Part shown: positions 1-6,325 of the stretch, in pieces | Position numbering within the stretch: the first letter of the stretch is position 1 | How the letters are laid out: the number at the start of each line of letters is the position of its first letter | DNA from: an uncultured Lachnospiraceae bacterium | Lineage (GTDB): Bacteria; Bacillota; Clostridia; Lachnospirales; Lachnospiraceae | DNA length: 9,926 nt | Reading direction: 5' to 3' | Assembly (NCBI GenBank): GCA_910580005.1 | Contig: CAJTXH010000106.1 | Span: forward strand, 1-9,926 | Made by a program: the position numbers and the translations under genes | The notes under the pieces: model-generated | Told to the model about the DNA's origin: nothing | Database searches by the model: none | The model's input: the letters and a program-made list of their open reading frames with translations, nothing else

Positions 1-121
1 GCCGTTGCGTGGGTTATCGTAGCGGAAGCGTGCCCCTGTACGGAATATTCTGGCTATGGCACATAAACCGTTCATTTTTACACAAACACAGGATAACTGG
101 AAATTATCTTAAACTCCAATT
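1..121. other. Unassigned flank downstream of ilvC
   Basis: The first ~60 bases are visibly richer in G and C than the rest of the window and are open on the minus strand (reading AIARIFRTGARFRY...), which could be the edge of a gene outside the window. I do not recognise the peptide. Bases 61-121 hold no feature I can support. Confidence 0.25.
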
Positions 122-156
122 TCAAAAGGCGGACATATATGGTATGCCCGCCTTAC
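122..156 (-). terminator. Intrinsic terminator of the ilvN-ilvC unit
   Basis: Read on the minus strand, AAGGCGG (complement of 148-154) pairs with CCGCCTT (complement of 126-132). A G-U pair and four further pairs (CATA/TATG) extend the stem to about 12 bp, and a short U run (TTTTG) follows. It lies about 33 nt past the ilvC stop codon, where a terminator is expected. The U run is short, so termination may be incomplete. A second, AT-only perfect inverted repeat (TGTTTAT, 2-nt loop, ATAAACA; 161-176) sits between the stop codon and this hairpin. Confidence 0.7.
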
Positions 157-188
157 ACCCTGTTTATTCATAAACATGTAATTACAGA

Positions 189-1214
189 TTAATTATTAAT
201 AAGTTTCTCATCTTCATTATTCCAGCTATAAAGCTTACGTACTTCTTCGCCAACTTTCTCAGCAGGATGTTCTGAAGCAAGCTTTCTCAATGCCTTGAAA
301 TGTGCCTGTCCACCTGCTGCTGACATATCTAATAAGAAATCTTTTGCAAATGTGCCATCCTGTATATCAGAAAGGATTTTCTTCATGGCTTTCTTTGTTT
401 CATCTGTAATAATCTTTGGTCCTGTTATATAATCACCATACTCTGCTGTATTTGATATTGAATACCTCATGCCTGCAAATCCTGACTGGTAGATAAGGTC
501 AACAATAAGCTTCATCTCATGGATACACTCAAAATAAGCGTTCCTTGGATCATATCCTGCTTCACAGAGTGTTTCAAAGCCAGCCTGCATAAGTGCACAT
601 ACACCACCACATAGAACTGCCTGTTCACCAAAAAGGTCTGTTTCTGTCTCTGTACGGAATGTTGTTTCAAGTACGCCTGCCCTTGCACCGCCAATACCTA
701 AAGCATATGCAAGTGCCATTTCCTGTGCCTTGCCTGTAGCATCCTGCTGTACAGCAACAAGGCAAGGAACACCTTTGCCTGCCTGGTACTCTGAACGTAC
801 AGTATGTCCAGGCCCTTTAGGGGCAATCATTGTAACATCAACATCCTTTGGAGGGATAATCTGGTTAAAGTGGATTGCAAATCCATGTGCAAACATTAAC
901 ATATTGCCTGCTTCAAGGTTTGGTGCGATATCGCTGTTATACATTGCAGCCTGTTTTTCATCATTAATAAGAATCATAATGATATCTGCCTTCTTTGCTG
1001 CTTCTGCTGCTGTATACACTTCAAAACCCTGGCTTTCAGCCTTTGCCCATGACTTTGAGCCTTCATAAAGCCCGATAATTACATGGCAGCCTGAATCCTT
1101 TAAGTTCAATGCATGTGCATGCCCCTGGCTTCCATAACCTATAATGGCAATAGTCTTGCCATCCAATAATGATAAATTACAATCCTCCTGGTAAAAAATC
1201 CTAGCTTCTGACAT
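189..1214 (-). CDS. ilvC: Ketol-acid reductoisomerase, short (class I) form
   Basis: This enzyme converts 2-acetolactate and 2-aceto-2-hydroxybutyrate to the dihydroxy acids of valine, leucine and isoleucine synthesis, using NAD(P)H and Mg2+ in the cytoplasm. The 341-aa length fits the short class I family. The N-terminal Rossmann domain has the dinucleotide loop GYGSQGHAHA at residues 26-35 and the cofactor-specificity loop GLYEGSKSW at 48-56. The all-helical C-terminal domain carries the Mg2+ ligands D193 and E197 (DLFGE) and E229 and E233 (YFECIHEMK), plus the ISNTAEYG substrate motif at 253-260. The start is supported by AGGAGG (1223-1228) 8 nt upstream. It lies 40 nt after ilvN and is probably cotranscribed with it. 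Serines 53 and 55 and no terminal acidic residue in the specificity loop suggest NADPH use, which is an inference; the Y50 there is less usual than arginine. Confidence 0.97.
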   Translation of the reverse strand: MSEARIFYQEDCNLSLLDGKTIAIIGYGSQGHAHALNLKDSGCHVIIGLYEGSKSWAKAESQGFEVYTAAEAAKKADIIMILINDEKQAAMYNSDIAPNLEAGNMLMFAHGFAIHFNQIIPPKDVDVTMIAPKGPGHTVRSEYQAGKGVPCLVAVQQDATGKAQEMALAYALGIGGARAGVLETTFRTETETDLFGEQAVLCGGVCALMQAGFETLCEAGYDPRNAYFECIHEMKLIVDLIYQSGFAGMRYSISNTAEYGDYITGPKIITDETKKAMKKILSDIQDGTFAKDFLLDMSAAGGQAHFKALRKLASEHPAEKVGEEVRKLYSWNNEDEKLINN

Positions 1215-1254
1215 TTTTCTTTCCTCCTGAATTAAAACATATTAATGTAAAACC

Positions 1255-1752
1255 CTAATCTTCTAAATGAGTTTCTGCACCCCTGCTTAGCCCTGCTATT
1301 CCTGTACGCACCAGTTCTTTAATCTCATACCCGTCAAGCAGCTTAATAAAAGCACTTAACTTCGCCTGGTTGCCTGTCAGCTCTATCATCATGCTGTCTA
1401 TTGCAACATCAACAATATTTGCCCGGAATATGTCTGCTATAGCAACAACTGCTGGTCTTTCCTCTGCACTTACGCCTACTGTTACAAGAACAAGCTCACG
1501 GCATACAGAACGGCCGCCTTTAAGTTCTTTTACACACCTTACATCCTCAAGCTTGGCAACCTGCTTCTCTATCTGTTCAAGAATATGGTCGTCACCTCTG
1601 ACAACTACTGTCATCCGTGAAAATGCAGGATTTTCTGTTTCACCAACCGTAAGGCTGTCTATGTTATATCCGCGTCTGCTGAAAAGCCCGGCAACACGGC
1701 TAAGAACTCCCGATGTATTATCCACCAGAATTGATAAAACTTTTTTCCTCAT
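1255..1752 (-). CDS. ilvN: Acetolactate synthase small (regulatory) subunit
   Basis: This is the regulatory subunit of acetohydroxyacid synthase. It activates the catalytic IlvB subunit and confers valine feedback inhibition. I place the start at 1752, giving 165 aa, the usual length. TGAGGA (1758-1763) lies 5 nt upstream, and the family N-terminus (MRKKVLSILVDN) begins there. The longer frame back to a TTG at 1821 runs through the structured leader and is unlikely; the ATG at 1764 lies inside the ribosome binding site. An N-terminal ACT domain (about 1-76) carries the effector-site pattern DNTSGVLSRVAGLF, with N12, G15 and N30. The C-terminal ALS-small-subunit domain occupies about 85-158. 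No ilvB is adjacent, so the catalytic partner must be encoded elsewhere. Some species call the same family ilvH. Confidence 0.94.
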   Translation of the reverse strand: MRKKVLSILVDNTSGVLSRVAGLFSRRGYNIDSLTVGETENPAFSRMTVVVRGDDHILEQIEKQVAKLEDVRCVKELKGGRSVCRELVLVTVGVSAEERPAVVAIADIFRANIVDVAIDSMMIELTGNQAKLSAFIKLLDGYEIKELVRTGIAGLSRGAETHLED

Positions 1753-1765
1753 ATTTTTCCTCATT

Positions 1766-1825
1766 TCTGCGCCACTTTTTGCGCATAATCCAAGTTTGTG
1801 GCAAGCAGTGCGCAGACACAAACTT
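1766..1825 (-). promoter_or_regulatory. Structured 5' leader of ilvN
   Basis: Seen in sequence: a perfect 9-bp inverted repeat, AAGTTTGTG (RNA sense; 1817-1825) and CACAAACTT (1792-1800), encloses a 16-nt loop. TCTGCGC in that loop (1810-1816) is exactly complementary to GCGCAGA (1766-1772) just before the ribosome binding site. Together these could form an H-type pseudoknot. A competing 5-bp hairpin, TGCGC/GCGCA (1781-1785 with 1768-1772), uses the same downstream strand. A regulatory switch is inference. There is no T-box signature, no leader peptide rich in Leu, Ile or Val, and no U-run terminator. Confidence 0.45.
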
Positions 1826-1865
1826 TATATAACAGCACATCAATGCACTACTGCCTTGTGCACTA

Positions 1866-1880
1866 TGTTAAATTTTAACA
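1866..1880. promoter_or_regulatory. 15-bp palindrome over the ilvN -10: candidate operator
   Basis: TGTTAAA-T-TTTAACA is a perfect 7-bp inverted repeat about one central base, and it covers the -10 hexamer of the ilvN promoter, so a bound protein would block polymerase. The half-sites (TTGTTAA/TTAACA) match the clostridial Rex operator pattern TTGTTAA-N4-TTAACAA, but the spacer here is 3 nt rather than 4 and one outer base differs. Assignment to Rex is therefore tentative, and another repressor is possible. It does not match the CodY box well. Confidence 0.45.
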
Positions 1881-1900
1881 ATATGCTGCCTTTTTGTCAA
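1872..1900 (-). promoter_or_regulatory. Sigma-A-type promoter of ilvN-ilvC
   Basis: A perfect -35 TTGACA (1895-1900) is followed after exactly 17 nt by TAAAAT (1872-1877). The predicted start is near 1865, giving a leader of about 110 nt to the ilvN ATG. The -35 overlaps the TGA stop (1897-1899) of the transglutaminase gene, so the promoter begins directly at the end of the preceding gene. Read-through from the upstream operon remains possible because no terminator separates them. Confidence 0.8.
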
Positions 1901-3117
1901 GGAATGCCACTATTATTAACATTAAAACTTCCTTTAATATATTTTCTGCCTTTAAGCAGGCGGTAATAAACACTGCCTTCAGAATACATTATCTGGGAAA
2001 GATAATAAGAAGGACTGTAATAATCACCTGTCCGCCAGACAATCCTTGTTTTGCCAGACTGCCTGTTATATATGTAAATACTGTTACCTGCAATAAAATA
2101 ATATTTATTATTGTTAAACCTGGCAAGTGCCCTGCCATTTACGCTAAATAAAACATCTGGCGTACCAGATACAAGTTTTTTTCTCTCAAGTATTCCGCTA
2201 TCACCCATGTAAAGCCATTTGCCATTGCGGTAATAAAAACTGCTTGTCACATCCTTCCAGTACATATTATTAAACTTAACAGAGGATGCCTGTTTTGCCT
2301 TAAAACCATAGTGGCCATTTGCTTTAAAATTACCTGTACTCTTTAAAAAATAATTATGCTTAACAAGGCTGTACTGGTCACTTCCTGAATATGTATCTAC
2401 AGGGTCATCCCATGTAACATCAACATTATACCATTCCCTGCCTATCTTCACAAGATTCCACATATGCCCCATTTTTTCTGACACCACATAACGTACATCT
2501 ATACCCGCCTTTTCAAGAAGTATTCCATATGCAAGTGAATACCCCTGGCAGTTTGCCTTATGGCGGGCAAAAACCCCCGCTTCACTAACACGGTTCTTGT
2601 CTGTACGATTGTTTGAATATGAAGTATTTGCCACAATATAATCATGCAGAACCATTGCCTTTTCAACATCATCCATACTTCTTTTAATATTTTTTAAAGC
2701 AGCACTGACACTGGCATCAATCTTCTTCCTTGTACTTTTTATTTTAGTAATATTCACAGAGCCATTATAGTTAGTATACTCCTTTGAATATGAAAGCACA
2801 ATCCTTTTAACCTGTGATGTGCCTGATGCTATCTCCTTAGTATATTCCTGCCCTGCGTAAAACAAGTATGGCGTTTCATTAATAACTTCTGTCATAACCT
2901 GTTTTAACTTAGCCTTGTCAGTTTTTTCATAGACTTTATACTTTGATATATCAACAACAGCCTGGTAATTTTTATATGCTGTTATAACATTACTTTTAAT
3001 TTCTGCAAAGTCTTCCTTAGATGCCGCACTAATGGATGCCTCCTGGGATAGTGCCAGGAAAAATATACAAAATAAACAAAATACTGGCATGGATAAACTT
3101 TGTTTAAATTTTTCCAT
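1897..3117 (-). CDS. Secreted transglutaminase-like (papain-fold) protein
   Basis: A 406-aa protein starts at 3117, chosen because an AGGAGGAGG site (3125-3133) lies 7 nt upstream; the frame is open to 3174 but those extra codons overlap the preceding gene. Residues 1-32 look like a signal peptide: basic start, hydrophobic MPVFCLFCIFFLALS, and small residues near ISA-A. The transglutaminase-like core is at about 145-245, with the triad in family order: C190 (ANCQGYS), H218 (GHMWN) and D233 (NVDVTWDDP). This is the cytokinesis/YebA-type transglutaminase fold, whose bacterial members are often proteases or peptidoglycan-associated enzymes rather than cross-linkers. The C-terminal 110 residues are rich in Tyr and beta-strand-like repeats (such as YYFIAGNSIYIYNRQSGK), suggesting a beta-propeller-like or wall-binding module. 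The substrate is unknown. It is the last gene of the aroA-argS unit, 37 nt after the ATPase gene. Confidence 0.85.
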   Translation of the reverse strand: MEKFKQSLSMPVFCLFCIFFLALSQEASISAASKEDFAEIKSNVITAYKNYQAVVDISKYKVYEKTDKAKLKQVMTEVINETPYLFYAGQEYTKEIASGTSQVKRIVLSYSKEYTNYNGSVNITKIKSTRKKIDASVSAALKNIKRSMDDVEKAMVLHDYIVANTSYSNNRTDKNRVSEAGVFARHKANCQGYSLAYGILLEKAGIDVRYVVSEKMGHMWNLVKIGREWYNVDVTWDDPVDTYSGSDQYSLVKHNYFLKSTGNFKANGHYGFKAKQASSVKFNNMYWKDVTSSFYYRNGKWLYMGDSGILERKKLVSGTPDVLFSVNGRALARFNNNKYYFIAGNSIYIYNRQSGKTRIVWRTGDYYSPSYYLSQIMYSEGSVYYRLLKGRKYIKGSFNVNNSGIP

Positions 3118-3154
3118 TATAGCACCTCCTCCTGCCAAAATCTCTTCTGTATTT

Positions 3155-4462
3155 TTATTCTGCCATACCTGCAAGGTAATTTATAAACTGTTGTGCTGTA
3201 CGCCCTGATATGCCTCCATGGCTTAATTCCCATTTATTAGCCTCTGCACATAGTTGTTCATATGACAGTTTTATTTCAGGGTGTCTTGCAGCAAGCCCCT
3301 TTACAATATTAAAAAATTCCTGCTGTGATGGCTTATAGAAGCCTATTGAAACGCCAAACCGTGCCGCCAGCGACAGTTTTTCCTGCATTGTGTCAGAACG
3401 GTGAAGTTCATCCTGTGACATATCAGAACGGTCACTCCATGTTTCACGGATAAGATGTCTTCTGTTTGAAGTAGCATAAATCAGCACATTCCCAGGCTTT
3501 GTTTCAAGCCCGCCCTCTATTACTGCTTTCAGGTATTTATATTCTATCTCAAACTCTTCAAATGACAAGTCATCCATATAAATTATAAAACGGTAATTCC
3601 TGTTTTTAATTTCTGCAATTATACGTGATAAATCTTTAAATTCATGTTTAAAAACTTCAATCATGCGCAGCCCCTGGCTGTAATACATATTTAATATTGC
3701 TTTAATGCTTGTAGACTTTCCAGTGCCAGCATCACCAAATAGCAGCACATTATTAGCAGCCTTTCCATTTAAAAATGCTTCCGTATTTTCAACAAGTTTC
3801 TTTTTCTGTGCTTCATAACCTATTATATCATCAAGCACCATATTCCCTGTTGATGTTATAGGCGCTAAAACCCCGCCAGTTTCTTTATTATATGAAACCC
3901 TGAAAGCCTTATTAAGCCCAAATTTGCCAACACCATATTTTTTATAAAAACCTGTTACAATATTATAAATCTGGTCTTCGTCTGTAGCATTTTCTATAGC
4001 CTCACTAAGTTCCTGTACTTTTTCACTAACACTTTTATTTGAAATATGGCCGCTTTTTACTACTGCTTTATAATCAAGTATTACACTGAAACAGTTTATT
4101 CCAAGTTCACTTTCTATTTTAGAGAAATCATAATCAAAAAGCTTTTTAAATATTAAAAAATCACCTCTGGCAAATACATTAACTGTCCCATCGCTTGCAC
4201 CTGTTTTCTCTGAAACAAGTGTAAATGGATTTTCACTCATTGCCAGTATAAATGCTAGATAATTATGCCATAAATTTTTGTCAAAACCATAGCAGGTAGC
4301 AATATCTAAAAGACGGTTTATCTCAATATAAATCTCTGTAATAAGGTTTTCCTTAATATAGCCGCCTGCATCAAACTGCTGGCATATATCCGCAAGCCTG
4401 AATAATATACTGTCCTCACCAGCATTTCTGTAAATAACAAGTTTGGAAATTAAACGGTACAT
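3155..4462 (-). CDS. DUF815-type AAA+ ATPase
   Basis: A 435-aa cytoplasmic protein. The N-terminal ~200 residues are a helical region without a recognisable motif. A P-loop ATPase domain follows: Walker A GDAGTGKST (243-251, K249), Walker B RFIIYMDDLS (291-300, D297/D298), a sensor-1-like asparagine in YATSNRRHL (N333), and a late arginine in SGRTAQQF (R421) in the sensor-2 region. The conserved stretches around the MDDLSFEEFE and TSNRRHLI motifs are characteristic of the DUF815 family, whose cellular role is not established. The start at 4462 has GGAGGT (4472-4477) 9 nt upstream. It lies 33 nt after argS and 37 nt before the secreted transglutaminase gene. Its operon placement gives no functional clue I would trust. 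Confidence 0.85.
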   Translation of the reverse strand: MYRLISKLVIYRNAGEDSILFRLADICQQFDAGGYIKENLITEIYIEINRLLDIATCYGFDKNLWHNYLAFILAMSENPFTLVSEKTGASDGTVNVFARGDFLIFKKLFDYDFSKIESELGINCFSVILDYKAVVKSGHISNKSVSEKVQELSEAIENATDEDQIYNIVTGFYKKYGVGKFGLNKAFRVSYNKETGGVLAPITSTGNMVLDDIIGYEAQKKKLVENTEAFLNGKAANNVLLFGDAGTGKSTSIKAILNMYYSQGLRMIEVFKHEFKDLSRIIAEIKNRNYRFIIYMDDLSFEEFEIEYKYLKAVIEGGLETKPGNVLIYATSNRRHLIRETWSDRSDMSQDELHRSDTMQEKLSLAARFGVSIGFYKPSQQEFFNIVKGLAARHPEIKLSYEQLCAEANKWELSHGGISGRTAQQFINYLAGMAE

Positions 4463-4495
4463 TTATATAACACCTCCAGTAAAAATATTTCCTGT

Positions 4496-6262
4496 TTACA
4501 TGCGCTCTGGTGCTTCAAGCCCTAAAAGCCTTGTTGCTGTTTCAAGAATATCTCCTGTAAACTTACTTAATTTAATATACGAATTGCGCACTTTTTCATC
4601 TTCATTATTTACAATCCTGTTCTCATGGTAAAACTTATTAAATGCATCAGAAAGCTCATATATAAACTGGCATATTTTATGTGGTGCTTGTTCATTATAT
4701 GCTGCATAAACTGTATCCTGCCATTTGCAAAGCGAAAGCATTACATCTGTTTCACTCTGGCTGTGTGAAGGCTCTAATGGTGCATCCCCATCTATAATAA
4801 TCTCTTTCTCTTTAACTTTTGCGAGAAGCGACTTTATACGTACTATTGTATAGAAAATATATGGGCCTGTATTTCCTTCAAATGAAGTAAAACGTTCCAT
4901 ATCAAATATATAATCTTTTGACGCCTGGTTGCTTAAATCACCATATTTAATTGCAGCAAGTGCGACTTTAGCAGCAACGTCTTTAATTTCATCCTCTTCC
5001 ATATCACGCTCTTTCATTTTTTCAAGCACCTTCTCCTCAACTTCGTCAAGAAGCTTTTCGAGGCGTGGCACACCCCCGTCACGTGTTTTAAAAGGTTTGC
5101 CATCTTTTCCATTAATTGTCCCATTGCCTATAAATATAAGTTCTGCATCACTTCCTATTATCTTTGTTTTCCTTGCACACCTGAATACCTGTTCAAAATA
5201 AAGTGCCTGCCTTTTATCAACAACATAAATAATCTTTGACGGGTCAAAAAGCTTCTTGCGTTCTACAATAGTAGCAAGGTCTGTTGTATTATAAAGTGTT
5301 GCCCCATTTGACTTAAGTATCATGCATGGCGGCACTTCCTTTGTATCTGTCTCTTCCTTAACATCCACTACCAAAGCCCCATCATCTATATGTGCATAGC
5401 CGCCTTCCTTCATATCCTTTACCATATCCGGGATATATGGCTGTGCATCAGACTCCTTCTTCCATAGGTCAAATTCCACATCCAGCCTTGTATACACCTT
5501 TTTCAAGTCATTTACAGATACGTTAATAATATGCTGCCAGAGTGCAATATACCCTTTCCTTCCTGACTGTAACTGTGCAGTTGCCTCCTGTGCCTCTTCT
5601 TTATACTCAGGATGTTCCTTTGAATATTTGCTTGCAAATGGATATATTTCTTCCAGTTCACTTATAGTAAATGGTGCTTCTTCTGGGTATTCCCCATCAA
5701 AACTTTCATCAAAATATACAAGTTCCGGGCTGCGGCGTTTAATTTCTGTAATAATAAGCCCTATAGGAAGCCCCCAGTCACCAAGGTGCGCATCACCAAT
5801 TACCTTGTGCCCAAGATAACGTGCTGTAAGCTTAATGCTCTCACCAATAACTGCAGGCCTTAAATGCCCTACATGCAAAGGCTTGGCAACATTTGCCCCA
5901 CCATAATCAATAATTATTGTCTGTGGCTTGTCCGTTTTTTCACATCCAAATGTTTCATCTGCCGCCATGCTGTCTATATACTTTGAAAGAAAGCTTCCGC
6001 TTAATGTTATATTAATAAAACCAGGCTTTAATGCCTGTACTTCACTAAAACTCTGGCTTTCCTTTAAAACAGCCACAACTTCCTCTGCCATTTGTATTGG
6101 CGCTTTGTGGTACTCCTTTGCAGCAGCAAGCGCACCATTGCACTGGTACTGGCATAAGTCAGGGCGGTTTGATAAAGCTGCCTTTGCATACTTCTCACTA
6201 TATCCTGCCTTTTTAAATGCCTCACACAATTCTTCCTGTATTAATTCAATTATAGTTTTCAT
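4496..6262 (-). CDS. argS: Arginyl-tRNA synthetase
   Basis: This enzyme attaches arginine to tRNA-Arg with ATP hydrolysis. I prefer the ATG at 6262 (588 aa): GGAG (6269-6272) lies 6 nt upstream and the family N-terminus MKTIIELIQ begins there. The ATG at 6274 would add MENE and has a poor ribosome binding site. Numbered from 6274: the ArgRS-specific N-terminal tRNA D-loop domain covers about 1-100. The class I signature HVGH is at 134-137 (AKPLHVGHLRP). GDAHLGDWGLPIG is at 160-172. The loop replacing KMSK is FKTRDGGVPRL at 395-405, as in most ArgRS enzymes that lack canonical KMSK. The DALR anticodon-binding domain runs from about 470 to the end (RLLGLEAPERM). The protein appears complete. 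It sits between aroA and the DUF815 ATPase gene, probably cotranscribed with both. Confidence 0.97.
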   Translation of the reverse strand: MKTIIELIQEELCEAFKKAGYSEKYAKAALSNRPDLCQYQCNGALAAAKEYHKAPIQMAEEVVAVLKESQSFSEVQALKPGFINITLSGSFLSKYIDSMAADETFGCEKTDKPQTIIIDYGGANVAKPLHVGHLRPAVIGESIKLTARYLGHKVIGDAHLGDWGLPIGLIITEIKRRSPELVYFDESFDGEYPEEAPFTISELEEIYPFASKYSKEHPEYKEEAQEATAQLQSGRKGYIALWQHIINVSVNDLKKVYTRLDVEFDLWKKESDAQPYIPDMVKDMKEGGYAHIDDGALVVDVKEETDTKEVPPCMILKSNGATLYNTTDLATIVERKKLFDPSKIIYVVDKRQALYFEQVFRCARKTKIIGSDAELIFIGNGTINGKDGKPFKTRDGGVPRLEKLLDEVEEKVLEKMKERDMEEDEIKDVAAKVALAAIKYGDLSNQASKDYIFDMERFTSFEGNTGPYIFYTIVRIKSLLAKVKEKEIIIDGDAPLEPSHSQSETDVMLSLCKWQDTVYAAYNEQAPHKICQFIYELSDAFNKFYHENRIVNNEDEKVRNSYIKLSKFTGDILETATRLLGLEAPERM

Positions 6263-6298
6263 TTCATTCTCCATTCTTCTATTACTTTTTATTTACTT

Positions 6299-6325
6299 TT
6301 TAGTATAAATACTCTTTAGTATAAA
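6299..6325. repeat. Short tandem repeat at the aroA stop codon
   Basis: TTTAGTATAAA occurs twice, at 6299-6309 and 6315-6325, with a 16-nt period. The second copy contains the aroA stop codon (TTA on plus, TAA on minus, 6316-6318). This looks like a small local duplication that extended the aroA-argS spacer. It offers no strong hairpin or promoter. Confidence 0.5.

Noticed and set aside
1753..1821. Longer ilvN starting at TTG 1821
   Set aside because: The extra 23 residues are not family-like, lie across the structured leader, and lack a ribosome binding site, whereas 1752 has one at good spacing.
1752..1865. T-box or leader-peptide attenuator before ilvN
   Set aside because: No T-box motif, no terminator with a U run, and the short frame from the upstream ATG is not enriched in Leu, Ile or Val codons.
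1853..1896. Terminator between the transglutaminase gene and ilvN
   Set aside because: The only inverted repeat there with a possible role is the operator-like palindrome at 1866-1880. It is AT-only and lacks a following U run; the GCAC/GTGC pair beside it is too short.
730..2151. Plus-strand open frames within ilvC, ilvN and the transglutaminase gene
   Set aside because: They are antisense shadows of well-supported genes, without ribosome binding sites or recognisable domains.
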